Notes: a model not told the origin generated them from the sequence alone. A stretch of DNA of 64,000 bases from Sphaerisporangium krabiense (GCF_014200435.1 NZ_JACHBR010000001.1:682001-746000); one strand, 5' to 3'. Numbered from the stretch's first letter, positions 19,232 to 29,669 are shown. Program-made: numbers and translations.

Positions 19232-19854
19232 GCTATCGACTCCATGTCGGCCATCGCCCGAAGCCTTGCCAGCGCCCGATGCTGGGCCACGCGAACCGCA
19301 CCTGGTGACATACCGAGTACGTTACCCGTCTCTTCGGCGGACAGACCCGACACCACCCGGAGGATGATCAGCTCGCGCTGGTTCTCGGGAAGGCGGGACA
19401 GCAGCTCGCGGGCGTGCGCGGCCTCGATGTACCGCACGACGGTCTCCTCCGGCCCGGGGCCCTGGTCGGGGCCGTCGGGGAGGTCCTGGGTGGGCACGGC
19501 CGAGCGCACGGAGCTGCGCAGGGCGTCGGCGACCTTGTGGGAGGCGATGCCGAAGACGAACGAGGCGAACGGCCGGCCCATGTCCCGGTAGCGCGGCAGG
19601 GCGGCGAGCACCGCGATGCACACTTCCTGGGCCACGTCGTCGGCGATGTGGTAATGACCGGATACCCGGCCCAATCGAGCACGGCAATAGCGCACCACCA
19701 TCGGGCGCAACTGCCCCAGCAATGATTCGATCGCGGTGCGATCCCCCTGGACGGCAAGGCTTGTCAGATCCCTGAGGTCGGACTCGTCCGATCTCGTCGC
19801 AAGCCTTACCCCAGTCTTGGCGTCGGCGACGCATCCCTCGGTCACGTTAGGCAT
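19228..19854 (-). CDS. ECF-type RNA polymerase sigma factor (SigD/ShbA type)
   Basis: Sigma-70 family factor with region 2 ([38 protein letters not shown]) and region 4 ([38 protein letters not shown]). There is no region 1 or 3. Position next to groEL, DUF5319 and guaB identifies it with the mycobacterial SigD / Streptomyces ShbA group; ShbA in Streptomyces drives the principal sigma gene hrdB, which is known for that genus only. The start is uncertain: ATG 19854 gives 208 residues, while ATG 19884 and GTG 19908 would extend it. Its stop overlaps the small RsdA-like gene, implying translational coupling. Confidence 0.88.
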   Translation of the reverse strand: MPNVTEGCVADAKTGVRLATRSDESDLRDLTSLAVQGDRTAIESLLGQLRPMVVRYCRARLGRVSGHYHIADDVAQEVCIAVLAALPRYRDMGRPFASFVFGIASHKVADALRSSVRSAVPTQDLPDGPDQGPGPEETVVRYIEAAHARELLSRLPENQRELIILRVVSGLSAEETGNVLGMSPGAVRVAQHRALARLRAMADMESIA

Positions 19855-20090
19855 GATGCCCGCCACGATCGCGCATGTCGTCATGGTGAACGGATACGGA
19901 TTGGTCACATTGACGCGACGATAACCCTGCGTAATCGAACGCGCACAGTGACGTTTGCGTATTTCCGCCGCGCCCCGAATTCGAGTGATATTCGCCCGAT
20001 GTCGCCACAGCTCGCGGGCCCGCCGACGCCCCGGCGCCGCGATCGGTTTACCGCCGCCTCAAATCCGCCGAAGTGAAAATCGATTCAACC

Positions 20091-20133
20091 AAAAAGCACG
20101 GCCCGCGCCCCGGGGCGGGACGCGGGCCGTGCT
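20091..20133 (-). terminator. Intrinsic terminator of the groES-groEL operon
   Basis: A 13-bp perfect GC stem (arms 20095-20107 and 20121-20133, AGCACGGCCCGCG type) is followed on the minus strand by TTTTT. This is a textbook rho-independent terminator about 40 bp past groEL. Confidence 0.9.
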
Positions 20134-20171
20134 CGGCGCCGAAGCGGCCGGTGGCCGGACCAGAGACCGGA

Positions 20172-21794
<1,623 letters not shown>

Positions 21795-21902
21795 TTAAGG
21801 TCCTCTCAGCGTCAGAGGCCCCGGGGCCTGGGACAGGACCCGGGGCGTGACACGCAAAATTCGTAAGGCTCCGGACTGGTGGTAGCTGGCGCGCTCCGGG
21901 GC

Positions 21903-22214
21903 TTACTTCTCGATGATCGCGAGAACGTCACGGGCGGAGAGCACGAGGTACTCCTCGCCGCCGTACTTGACCTCGGTACCGCCGTACTTGCTGTAGAGGA
22001 CGACGTCCCCTTCCTTGACGTCGAGCGGGATGCGCTTCTCGCCGTCCTCGTCCCAGTTGCCGGGGCCGACCGCGAGGACCTTGCCCTCCTGCGGCTTCTC
22101 CTTGGCGGTGTCCGGGATAACCAGACCGGAAGCGGTCGTCTGCTCGGCCTCAAGCGGCTGGACCACGATGCGGTCGCCGAGCGGCTTAACGGGAACCTTG
22201 GTGGCGGTCGTCAC
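21903..22214 (-). CDS. groS: 10-kDa co-chaperonin GroES
   Basis: Heptameric lid of the GroEL cage, 103 residues. The start [20 protein letters not shown], the mobile loop [20 protein letters not shown] and the end VLAIIEK are standard. The GTG start at 22214 has GGGGAGG 7 nt upstream. It is first in the groES-groEL operon, with a perfect CIRCE about 100 bp upstream. Confidence 0.97.
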   Translation of the reverse strand: MTTATKVPVKPLGDRIVVQPLEAEQTTASGLVIPDTAKEKPQEGKVLAVGPGNWDEDGEKRIPLDVKEGDVVLYSKYGGTEVKYGGEEYLVLSARDVLAIIEK

Positions 22215-22309
22215 GATCGGACCTCCCCTTCAGATATTCGATGATGGCTGAAGAGGCGACCAGCGGCCTGCCGTCGCGGGTGTCAGACCTGCCTCGTCGC
22301 ATTTTCGTC

Positions 22310-22336
22310 TTGGCACTCTCAATGGGCGAGTGCCAA
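22310..22336. promoter_or_regulatory. CIRCE operator (HrcA binding site)
   Basis: TTGGCACTC, 9-nt spacer, GAGTGCCAA: a perfect match to the consensus inverted repeat. It lies just downstream of the groES -10 box, where bound HrcA would block transcription until heat shock. Confidence 0.97.
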
Positions 22337-22342
22337 CACTGA

Positions 22343-22371
22343 ACAGTATGCAAGGCCGCCGACACAGTCAA
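22343..22371 (-). promoter_or_regulatory. groES promoter
   Basis: On the minus strand TTGACT (22366-22371), 17-bp spacer, TACTGT (22343-22348). A housekeeping-type promoter directly next to the CIRCE operator. Confidence 0.85.
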
Positions 22372-22453
22372 CACGAGCCGTGCCAGTGGCGCGTAAGAGG
22401 TCTTCGAGGGCCTCGGACCAGGCCCGCCCCGCAGGGCGGTAGCGTCGGGCGGC

Positions 22454-23638
22454 GTGGATGTCGATGCCTTTCGTGAGCTCCTGACGCCGGACGGGCAGGA
22501 GGCGTTGCGGCGGGCCGCGGCGGGGCTGGCGGCCGGCGAGGAGGGCCTGCGGATCGTGAGCGGGCTGCGCAGGTCGTTCGGCCCGGGGCTCAGCGGGGCG
22601 GCGCTCGCGCAGGCGACGCTGCGGGCGCGCGGGGCCGCCAAGTTCGGCGCGGACGCGGCCGTCATGTACTTCACCGGCGACGGCCTGGAGCAGGCCACGC
22701 GCGCCGAGGTGGCCGCGCACCGGGCCCGCCGGTTCGCCGAGGGGGCGGCCGAGGTGACCACGGTGGCGGACGTCTGCTGCGGCATCGGCGGGGACATGAT
22801 CGCACTGGCCCGCGCGGGCCGCCGGGTGGAGGCGGTGGACGCCGACCCGCTCACGGCCGAGGTAGCGCGGGCGAACGCGGCGGTCCTGGGGCTGGCCGGG
22901 CTGGTGACCGTGCGGGTGGGCGAGGCGTCCCAGGTCGAGCCGGAGGGGTACGACGCGCTCTTCGCCGACCCGGCGCGGCGCTCGACCGGCAGGCGGGTCT
23001 TCGACCCGATGGCGTACTCCCCGCCCTGGCCGCGGGTGCTCGCCCTCGCGGAGCGGGCGCGCGCGGCCTGCCTGAAGGTCGCGCCTGGCCTGCCGTACGA
23101 GCTGATCCCCGAGGACGCCGAGGCCGAGTGGGTGTCCTACCGGGGCGAGGTCAAGGAGGCCGTCCTGTGGACGGGCGCCTTCGCCGCGCGGCCGGGCCGC
23201 CGCGCGACCATGCTGCCCTCCGGCGACACGCTGACCGCCGACCCTTCCCTGGGGCCGGCCCCGCACGGGCCGGTGGCCCGGTACCTGTACGAGCCGGACG
23301 GCGCGGCCGTGCGCGCCCACCTGGTGGCCGAGGTCGCCGCGCTGGTGGGCGGCCACCTGATCGACCCGCACATCGCCTACATCACGGCGGAGTCCCCGGC
23401 GTCCACGCCGTGGGCCGCGCGGTACGAGGTGCTGGAGGCGCTGCCCTTCTCGCTGAAGCGCCTGCGAGCGGCGTTGCGGGAACGCGGGATCGGCACGGTG
23501 ACGCTGAAGAAACGCGGCTCGGCGCTCGATCTGGAGCGTTTGAGGAAAGACCTCCGGCTTTCCGGTGATAAATCGTGTGTCGTGGTGCTCACCCGCATCG
23601 GCACGGACCCGTTCGCCTTCATCTGCCGGCCGTCCTGA
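22454..23638 (+). CDS. Class I SAM-dependent methyltransferase with THUMP-like C-terminal domain
   Basis: 394-residue cytosolic protein. The SAM-binding motif VADVCCGIGGDMIALAR is followed by an acidic end-of-strand motif (VEAVDADP), and FADPARRS stands at the catalytic-loop position. The C-terminal part (about 300-394) reads LPFSLKRLRAALRERGIGTV then TLKKRGSALDLERLRK, typical of the THUMP-like RNA-binding domain. The likely target is RNA, but the modified site is not known. The start is GTG 22454; no other start fits better. It is divergent from groES. Confidence 0.82.
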   Translation: MDVDAFRELLTPDGQEALRRAAAGLAAGEEGLRIVSGLRRSFGPGLSGAALAQATLRARGAAKFGADAAVMYFTGDGLEQATRAEVAAHRARRFAEGAAEVTTVADVCCGIGGDMIALARAGRRVEAVDADPLTAEVARANAAVLGLAGLVTVRVGEASQVEPEGYDALFADPARRSTGRRVFDPMAYSPPWPRVLALAERARAACLKVAPGLPYELIPEDAEAEWVSYRGEVKEAVLWTGAFAARPGRRATMLPSGDTLTADPSLGPAPHGPVARYLYEPDGAAVRAHLVAEVAALVGGHLIDPHIAYITAESPASTPWAARYEVLEALPFSLKRLRAALRERGIGTVTLKKRGSALDLERLRKDLRLSGDKSCVVVLTRIGTDPFAFICRPS

Positions 23639-23854
23639 CCTGCCTAAACGCCACAACTCCCCCAAATCCACCGCAATCACGAAGTTTTAAAGTCGGCCCC
23701 GAAAGCGTCCCGCCGAGCCACTACAGTTGGCCAGCGCGGGATTTTGGCCTGATCGATGGCCGACCCGCCTTATTCGCCGCGTATTCGTCCCCGCGACGAC
23801 CAGGACCTACCCCACCGCCGCGCGGCCGACCGCCCGCGAGTGAAGGAGCTTCCG

Positions 23855-25366
23855 GTGGATCACTCCAACCACGCCCTCCTCCAGGCGGGCGGCCAGACCG
23901 CCATCTCCGACCGGATGCGCGAGCTCCTCGCCCGAGCGGCCCAGGACCACGTCTACGAGCAGCGCACGCAGGGCGCGGTCCTCGACGAGATACGCCAGCG
24001 CCTCGAAGGCATGGAATGGCTGCTGCGCGAGGTGCGCGAGCGCGAGCTCGGCGGGCTCAACGGCGCGCTGGAAGGGGTGAACGGCCGGCTCGGCGAGCTG
24101 GCCACCCGGCCGCCCGCCTGGGCCGAGGGCCTGGCCCAGCACGTGGAGGCGCTGCGCGACCGGGTGGACCTCGTGGGCGACCGGGTGGCGGGGCTCGGCG
24201 ACCGCGTCGAGGCCGTGGGCGACCGGGTGAAGCCCATCACCGAGCTCTCCGGCCTGTGGACCGACCTCGGCGCCGTGCGCGAGGGGGTCGCCGAGGCCCT
24301 CAAGCGGCTCCAGGCCGTCCTGGAGGGCGGCCAGGCGCTCCCCGAGCGCATGGCCGAGTTCGCGCGCCGCCTGGAGCATCTGGCGTCCGGCATGGAAGCC
24401 GCCGCGGGCCGGTTCACCCGCGTCGACAAGGCCCTGCACGAGCTCACCCAGCGCACCGAGCGGCTGGAGGGCGGCGTCCTCGACCTCACCGAGGGTCTGG
24501 ACGAGATGCTGCCCTCGGCCGTCGAACGCCTCAACGGCTCGGTCGAGCGGCTCACCGAGAAGCTGGACGGCATGGCCACCCGGCTGGCCGAGGCCGAGAC
24601 GCGGCTCGGCGGCCGTCTCGACGGCGTGGACGGGCGGGTCGCGGGCGTCGAGAGCCGGGTGGAGGGCGCCCTGTCCACCGTGTCCTCCCTGTCCGGCCTC
24701 TCCACCGTCCCCGGCCGGTTCGACGACGTGGACAGCCACCTGGGGGCCGTCCAGGGGCGCCTGGACACCGTGGACGTCCGGCTCCAGAGCCTGCACGACC
24801 GGGTCGAGACCGCCGGGGCCGGCCTCGCGGCCCTGGACGGCCTCGACGGGCGGTTCACCGAGGTGGACAGCGCCCTGACCGGGCTGGACAGCCGCCTGAC
24901 CGGCGTCGACCAACGGCTCACGGGCATCGACGGCGCGCTGTCCCGGCACGACGAGCGGTTCACCGCGATCGGCGCGAGCTTCGAGGACGTCAGCGAGCGG
25001 CTCGACATGGTGGACGACCGTGTGGAGGCCGTCAACCAGCGCGTCGGCCAGCTCCCCGGCCTGCTGGAGGTCGGCGAGGTGCACAAGCGGGTGGGCGAGC
25101 TCATCGACGCCCAGGGGGGCGTCCAGGACAAGCGGTTCGACGAGATCGACCGCCGGCTGTCCGAGACCGTCGCCTCCCTGCCGCCGCTGGCCGAGCTGCT
25201 GGACCTCGTGCGGGCGCGGCCGGACCGCGGCCAGCTCTCCGAGACCGTCGGCGAGGTGATCCAGCCCGCGCACGACGACCTGACCCGCAGGCTGAGCGCC
25301 CTGGAGGAGACGATGCTCGCCCTCGCCGAGGCGCTCCTGCGCCCGGCGCGCCCCGTCAAGGACTGA
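23855..25366 (+). CDS. Long coiled-coil repeat protein of unknown function
   Basis: 503 residues, almost all amphipathic helix with seven-residue spacing. Short units of the form LTG-h-D-x-RL recur: DRVAGLGDRVEAVGDRV near 110, GRLDGVDGRVAGVESRVEG near 255, and ALTGLDSRLTGVDQRLTGID near 355. There is no signal peptide, membrane helix or enzymatic motif. GTG 23855 is chosen because AAGGAG lies 6 nt upstream; the open frame extends to an ATG at 23756 that lacks a Shine-Dalgarno. It resembles myosin-tail or apolipoprotein-like rods. A scaffold or cytoskeletal role is only a guess. It converges with tsaD, leaving a 9-bp gap. Confidence 0.75.
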   Translation: MDHSNHALLQAGGQTAISDRMRELLARAAQDHVYEQRTQGAVLDEIRQRLEGMEWLLREVRERELGGLNGALEGVNGRLGELATRPPAWAEGLAQHVEALRDRVDLVGDRVAGLGDRVEAVGDRVKPITELSGLWTDLGAVREGVAEALKRLQAVLEGGQALPERMAEFARRLEHLASGMEAAAGRFTRVDKALHELTQRTERLEGGVLDLTEGLDEMLPSAVERLNGSVERLTEKLDGMATRLAEAETRLGGRLDGVDGRVAGVESRVEGALSTVSSLSGLSTVPGRFDDVDSHLGAVQGRLDTVDVRLQSLHDRVETAGAGLAALDGLDGRFTEVDSALTGLDSRLTGVDQRLTGIDGALSRHDERFTAIGASFEDVSERLDMVDDRVEAVNQRVGQLPGLLEVGEVHKRVGELIDAQGGVQDKRFDEIDRRLSETVASLPPLAELLDLVRARPDRGQLSETVGEVIQPAHDDLTRRLSALEETMLALAEALLRPARPVKD

Positions 25367-25375
25367 GGCCGGGCC

Positions 25376-26407
25376 TCACACGTGGACGGTGGTGATCGGC
25401 AGCGAGGAGTCGGCGGGGATGTCCCAGGCGGAGGCCCCGATGCCGGAGGCCACCAGCTCCGACCCCAGCGCCGCGATCATGGCCCCGTTGTCGGTGCACA
25501 GCCCCGGCCTCGGCACGCGCAGCCGCACCCCCGCCGCGTCGCACCGCTCCTGGGCCAGCGCGCGCAGCCGCGAGTTCGCCGCGACGCCGCCGCCGATCAG
25601 CAGGTCCTCGACGCCGTACTGCCGGCACGCCTGCAGGGCCTTGCGGGTGAGAACGTCCACCACGGCCTCCTGGAAGGACGCGGCGACGTCCGCCACCGGC
25701 ACGGACCCGCCCTCGCGCTCCTTGGCCTCCACCCAGCGGGCCACCGCGGTCTTCAGGCCGGAGAACGAGAAGTCCAGCGTGCCGTCGTCGTACTTGCCGC
25801 GCGGGAAGGCCACCGCCGTCCCCGACCCCTGCGCGGCGGCCCTGTCGATGTGCGGGCCGCCGGGGAAGGGCAGCCCGAGCACCCGCGCCACCTTGTCGAA
25901 CGCCTCGCCCGCCGCGTCGTCCACCGTGGAGCCGAGCGAGATCACGTCCCTGGCGACGTCCGGCACCAGCAGCAGCGAGGAGTGCCCCCCGGAGACCAGC
26001 AGGGCGATGGTGGGCTTGGGCAGCGGGCCGTGCTCCAACTGGTCCACGGCGACGTGCGCGGCGAGGTGGTTGACGCCGTACAACGGCACGCCGAGCCCCA
26101 TGGCGTACGCCTTGGCGGCGGCGACGCCGACGAGCAGCGCGCCCGCGAGGCCCGGCCCCGCGGTCACGGCGACGGCGTCGATGTCGGAGAACCGCACCCC
26201 CGCCTGTTCCAGAGCGCGCTCGACGGTCGGCGTCATGGCCTCCAGGTGGGCGCGCGAGGCGACCTCGGGCACGACGCCGCCGAACCTGGCGTGCTCCTCG
26301 ACGCTGGAGGCGACGGCGTTGGCGAGCAGCGTGCTGCCGCGGACCAGGCCCACGCCGGTCTCGTCGCACGAGGTCTCGATGCCCAGCACCAAAGGCTCGT
26401 CAGCCAT
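25376..26407 (-). CDS. tsaD: tRNA N6-adenosine threonylcarbamoyltransferase TsaD
   Basis: Transfers the threonylcarbamoyl group to A37 of ANN-decoding tRNAs, working with TsaB and TsaE. This ASKHA-fold protein of 343 residues starts [17 protein letters not shown]. The metal-binding His pair is in VNHLAAHV, and the nucleotide-binding loops [12 protein letters not shown] and [13 protein letters not shown] are present. The ATG overlaps the end of rimI by 8 bp. It is the last gene of the tsaB-rimI-tsaD run. Confidence 0.97.
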   Translation of the reverse strand: MADEPLVLGIETSCDETGVGLVRGSTLLANAVASSVEEHARFGGVVPEVASRAHLEAMTPTVERALEQAGVRFSDIDAVAVTAGPGLAGALLVGVAAAKAYAMGLGVPLYGVNHLAAHVAVDQLEHGPLPKPTIALLVSGGHSSLLLVPDVARDVISLGSTVDDAAGEAFDKVARVLGLPFPGGPHIDRAAAQGSGTAVAFPRGKYDDGTLDFSFSGLKTAVARWVEAKEREGGSVPVADVAASFQEAVVDVLTRKALQACRQYGVEDLLIGGGVAANSRLRALAQERCDAAGVRLRVPRPGLCTDNGAMIAALGSELVASGIGASAWDIPADSSLPITTVHV

Positions 26408-26876
26408 CTCGGTCGCCTCCCTGACCGTTCAGCGACCGCATCATCATGATCGCGTCGGTTCCGTCGTCGTAGTAGTCGCGGCGCAGGCCGACGCGCTCGA
26501 ACCCGAACCTCTCGTACATCGCCTGCGCGGGCGGGTTGTCGGCCCTGACCTCGAGGAACACCGCGGTCGCGCCCCGGCGCACGGCCTCGGCGAGCAGCTC
26601 CGACAGCATGGCGCTGCCGATGCCCGCGCGCTGGCTGGCCGTCCGCACCGCGATGGTCTGCACGTCGGCCTGGTCCCCGGCCGCCGCCAGACCCGCGTAC
26701 CCGACGATCTCGCCCTCGGCCACCGCCACGATGTAGTGGCGGGTGCGCGGCTGGTCGGCCAGTTCGCCGCGCAGCATGCCCTCGCTCCAGGCGTCGAGCG
26801 GGAACGTCGCGCGCTCGATGGACAGGACGGCGGGCAGGTCGGCCTCGGTCATCTGCCGGAGCGTGGCCACGCTCAC
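26400..26876 (-). CDS. rimI: Ribosomal protein alanine acetyltransferase RimI (GNAT)
   Basis: GNAT-fold N-alpha-acetyltransferase of 158 residues. The acetyl-CoA motif is Q-R-A-G-I-G ([14 protein letters not shown]), followed by [20 protein letters not shown], typical of RimI. The GTG start overlaps the tsaB stop (GTGA) and the end overlaps tsaD, so the three genes are translationally coupled. Genes of the t6A pathway are frequently linked to rimI in bacteria. Confidence 0.93.
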   Translation of the reverse strand: MSVATLRQMTEADLPAVLSIERATFPLDAWSEGMLRGELADQPRTRHYIVAVAEGEIVGYAGLAAAGDQADVQTIAVRTASQRAGIGSAMLSELLAEAVRRGATAVFLEVRADNPPAQAMYERFGFERVGLRRDYYDDGTDAIMMMRSLNGQGGDRDG

Positions 26877-27544
26877 GCCGTCACCTTCTTGGGCGGGCCC
26901 GGCTCGCGGGCGTCCGGGCGGCGCAGGTAGATCGGGCGGGGCGAGGTGAGCACGGCGTCGCCGTCCGCGCCCCCCGTGGCGGCCAGGCGTTCGGCGGCCA
27001 GCGCGGCCAGCGCGCCCGCCGAGGGGTACTCGGGGGCGTCCGGCGCCAGACGGTGCTCGCCGACGATCGCCGCGTACATGCGCGCGCCCGCCCCGACCAG
27101 CGGCGGTCCCGCGGGCAGGTCGCCGGGGTGGTCCACCGCGGGCTCGGTGACGCGGGTGCGCGCGTCGGCGTACTCGGCCCAGAACACCTCTTTGCGCCGC
27201 GCGTCCGTGGCCACGACGAACGGCTCGCTCAGGCCCGCGGCGTAGGCGAGCGCGTCCAGCGTGCAGACGCCGTACGCCGGGGCGCCGGCCGTGGCGGCCA
27301 GGGCCTGGGCGGTCATCAGCCCGACGCGCAGCCCCGTGTACGGCCCGGGGCCCGCTCCCGCGACGATCGCGGTGACGTCCCCGAGCGCGGCGCCCGCCTC
27401 GCGCAGGACCTCGCGGATCGAGGGAACGAGCAGCTCACCATGCCTGCGGGCGTCGATCGTCGTCGACTCGGCGAGAACCCGGTCACCATCGTGCAACGCG
27501 GCGGTGACGGCCGGTGTCGCGGTATCAAAGGCCAAGACCAGCAC
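26873..27544 (-). CDS. tsaB: tRNA threonylcarbamoyladenosine biosynthesis protein TsaB
   Basis: Non-catalytic ASKHA-fold partner of TsaD, 223 residues. The N-terminus VLVLAFDTATPAVTAAL and the block IVAGAGPGPYTGLRVGL are diagnostic. GTG 27544 is the family start; the open frame upstream is arginine-rich noise inside the palindromic element. The Shine-Dalgarno is weak. Upstream stands a repeat and hairpin element, then the sortase pair, which separate tsaB from tsaE. Confidence 0.94.
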   Translation of the reverse strand: MLVLAFDTATPAVTAALHDGDRVLAESTTIDARRHGELLVPSIREVLREAGAALGDVTAIVAGAGPGPYTGLRVGLMTAQALAATAGAPAYGVCTLDALAYAAGLSEPFVVATDARRKEVFWAEYADARTRVTEPAVDHPGDLPAGPPLVGAGARMYAAIVGEHRLAPDAPEYPSAGALAALAAERLAATGGADGDAVLTSPRPIYLRRPDAREPGPPKKVTA

Positions 27545-27570
27545 AAACGCCAAGCCTAACGGGTTTGCTG

Positions 27571-27632
27571 TGTTGATGGCGCCGCCTCCGGCGTCGCGGC
27601 CGTGTTCATGGCGCCGCCTCCGGCGTCGCGGC
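27571..27632. repeat. Two 30-bp near-identical direct repeats upstream of tsaB
   Basis: TGTTNATGGCGCCGCCTCCG and the 10 following bases occur at 27571 and 27603, a 32-bp period. The only difference is one base after TGTT. They lie next to the large hairpin. Confidence 0.85.
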
Positions 27633-27736
27633 GTGCGGGCGCCTTTGAGCCGGTGCTCTTCCGTCGTCGGTCGGAAGGGGGATCGTTCCTCACCCCCTTC
27701 CTCCCTCCTCCTCCAGAGCACCGGCGCGCCCGCACG
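27631..27736. repeat. Large nested palindromic element (REP/terminator-like)
   Basis: Outer arms GCCGGTGCTCT (27649-27659) and AGAGCACCGGC (27715-27725) are flanked by a further matching pair (CGTGCGGGCGC near 27632 with GCGCCCGCACG at 27726-27736). Inside is a second perfect stem, GGAAGGGGG (27673-27681) / CCCCCTTCC (27693-27701). It sits between the sortase stop and tsaB on the same strand. It could be a strong terminator for the sortase operon or a REP/MITE-like insertion. Confidence 0.8.
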
Positions 27737-27773
27737 AGGGCCGGTTGTTCTCAGGGGTCTTCAGGCTGTCGTT

Positions 27774-28349
27774 CTACGCGGCGGCGGGGAAGGGGGCGCC
27801 TATCAGGGTCGTGTAGATGATGATGTTGTCGAGGTATTCGTGGGTCTTGCGGTCGAAGGTGCCGCCGCAGGTGACCAGGCGGAGGCCGTCGTCGGCGTAG
27901 ACGCGTTCGGCGGGGAAGCGGTCCTTGGCGACCTGTTCGATGGCGTTGACGCGGTACTGGGCGGTCCTGCCGTCGCTGCGTCGGACCTTGACGATCGCGC
28001 CCTTCTTGAGCTCGCGCAGGCGGTAGAAGACGGCGGGGGCCGTCTTGGTGTCCACATGGCCGATGATCACCGAGGGGCCCGCGTCGCCGGGGACGACGCT
28101 CTGGTCGAACCAGCCCGCCGTGGACGGCTTCTCGAACGGCGGCAGCTCGACCTCTCCGTCGTCGGCGAGGCCCAGTTTCATGAGGGGGGCCTTCAGGCCG
28201 AGGGAGGGGATGTCGAGGCGCTCGGGGACGGCGGTCTTGATCCGGCGCGGCTCGGACTCGCGTCCGGGGCCGCCGGTGATCGCGTACAGGACGGCGCCGG
28301 TGACGACCCCGGCGACCACGATCCTCAGCCACTTGGGGGTGTCGGCCAT
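27774..28349 (-). CDS. Class F sortase
   Basis: Membrane-anchored cysteine transpeptidase that would join sorted proteins to the cell wall or process a partner. The 191-residue product has an N-terminal membrane helix (about 8-25), then a sortase barrel with SVIIGHVDT (His98) and LRLVTCGG (Cys161). The usual third residue, Arg, is best matched by Arg167 (FDRKTH); the later EYLDNIIIY has Leu where many relatives have Arg. It lies 22 bp downstream of a gene for a secreted protein with a C-terminal membrane anchor, its likely partner. The pair interrupts the tsaE-tsaB stretch. Confidence 0.88.
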   Translation of the reverse strand: MADTPKWLRIVVAGVVTGAVLYAITGGPGRESEPRRIKTAVPERLDIPSLGLKAPLMKLGLADDGEVELPPFEKPSTAGWFDQSVVPGDAGPSVIIGHVDTKTAPAVFYRLRELKKGAIVKVRRSDGRTAQYRVNAIEQVAKDRFPAERVYADDGLRLVTCGGTFDRKTHEYLDNIIIYTTLIGAPFPAAA

Positions 28350-28371
28350 GGGGGGAGCGCGGGCGGGACGG

Positions 28372-29016
28372 TCAGCGGGTCCGGGACCTGTGCCGCGCCA
28401 GCGCCACGCCGCCGCCGAGCGCCCCGAGCAGCACCACCACGGTCACCGCCGTGGGAATGCCGCCCGGCTCGTCCGTCGCGCCCGCGGCCGTGCCGCCGCC
28501 CCCGGCCCGCGGCGCCCTGGTGGGCACGACGCGGGTCCTGGTGGGGGCGGGCTCTGAGCGCTTGGCGGTGAGGGTGAACGTGGCCTTGCCGGTGTCGTTG
28601 GTGCCGTCGCACTTGACGTCGACCTCGTAGCGGCCGGGCCGGGCGTCCTCGTCGACGAGGGCGAAGCCGTGGACCTCCGGCGAGGGGGCCGCCGTGGTGA
28701 CCGGGGTGGAGGACGCCGCGGGAGTGGACAGCGGCGGCTGGGTCAGCGTGACCACGCCGGTGAAGGAGTTGGACCGCGCCGTCGCCCGGTAGTCGGTGCC
28801 GCCCTGCGGAACGGGGCAGAAGGCGCGGACGCGGACCGAGCGCGTCGCCCCGCTCTGCACCTTGCTCGGCACGATCTGGACGCGGATGTCCTGCCTGCTC
28901 AGCGTGGGCGCAGGGGTGGGATCGGCCGTCCCTCCGGTCTGGGCCGAGGCGGTGCACGCGACGCCGCCCAAGAGAAGGAACGCACCCGACACCGCGACCC
29001 GCCCGACCCTGTGCAC
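28372..29016 (-). CDS. Secreted protein with C-terminal membrane anchor, likely sortase partner
   Basis: 214 residues that I do not recognise as a named family. The N-terminal signal region (about 4-24) reads RVAVSGAFLLLGGVACTASA; the VAC could be a lipobox. A middle domain with strand-like blocks (IRVQIVPSKVQSGATRSVRV; GRYEVDVKC) looks immunoglobulin-like and holds two Cys. Next comes a Thr/Pro/Arg linker and a C-terminal helix VVVLLGALGGGVALARHRSR with a basic end. No LPxTG is seen before the helix. GTG 29016 is chosen because GGAG lies 7 nt upstream; a longer frame has no ribosome-binding site. It is co-directional with the sortase, 22 bp apart. Confidence 0.75.
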   Translation of the reverse strand: MHRVGRVAVSGAFLLLGGVACTASAQTGGTADPTPAPTLSRQDIRVQIVPSKVQSGATRSVRVRAFCPVPQGGTDYRATARSNSFTGVVTLTQPPLSTPAASSTPVTTAAPSPEVHGFALVDEDARPGRYEVDVKCDGTNDTGKATFTLTAKRSEPAPTRTRVVPTRAPRAGGGGTAAGATDEPGGIPTAVTVVVLLGALGGGVALARHRSRTR

Positions 29017-29183
29017 CGTCGCACTCCACTTCGCCGTACGATCCGACCCCGCCCGACACGACCACACCTGGGCTTTACCCAACCTGGCATACCCAGAAAT
29101 GACAGGCCAACCCATTGGAACGATCTTCATTCCGATGATTCACAGGAACTCAGGAGTGCGTCAAGGGAGGCAAGATTACCGGT

Positions 29184-29669
29184 CTAGATCGGAGAAAGGC
29201 GGCCGATCGCCTCGTTCCACCGCGACCCGACCGCGCGCAGCTCGACGACGCGCTCCTCGCCCGCGTCGGCGCGCCGGATCGCGATCTCCAGACGGTCCTC
29301 GGCGAGCCCCTCCACCAGGCCCTCGCCCCACTCCACGACGGTCACCGAGTCCTCCAGGGAGGCGTCCAGGTCGAGGTCGTCGACCTCCAGCGCGCCGCCG
29401 AGGCGGTAGGCGTCCGCGTGGACCAGGGCCGGGCCGCCGGCGAGCGAGGGGTGGACGCGGGCGATCACGAACGTCGGCGAGGTGATCGGCCCGCGCACCT
29501 TGAGCCCCTCGGCGACGCCCTGGACGAAGGTGGTCTTGCCCGCGCCGAGCGGGCCGGACAGCACGACCAGGTCGCCGGGGCCGAACAGGCGCGCGACCTC
29601 CTCCCCCAGCGCGCGCATGTCCTCGGTCGTGGGCACGTCTCTGGTCACGTGTCTGGTCACCTGGTTCAT
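29184..29669 (-). CDS. tsaE: tRNA threonylcarbamoyladenosine biosynthesis ATPase TsaE
   Basis: P-loop ATPase that resets the TsaB-TsaD complex, 161 residues. Walker A is SGPLGAGKTT, with ITSPTFVIARVH and HADAYRLGG following, and EWGEGL (Trp-Glu-Gly) near the end. The ATG at 29669 overlaps the upstream hydrolase stop (ATGA). After its stop a 167-bp gap precedes the sortase pair. Confidence 0.96.
   Translation of the reverse strand: MNQVTRHVTRDVPTTEDMRALGEEVARLFGPGDLVVLSGPLGAGKTTFVQGVAEGLKVRGPITSPTFVIARVHPSLAGGPALVHADAYRLGGALEVDDLDLDASLEDSVTVVEWGEGLVEGLAEDRLEIAIRRADAGEERVVELRAVGSRWNEAIGRLSPI

Noticed and set aside
19077-19591. Plus-strand frames opposite the sigma factor gene
   Set aside because: Shadows of the sigma gene, which has clear region 2 and region 4 motifs on the minus strand.
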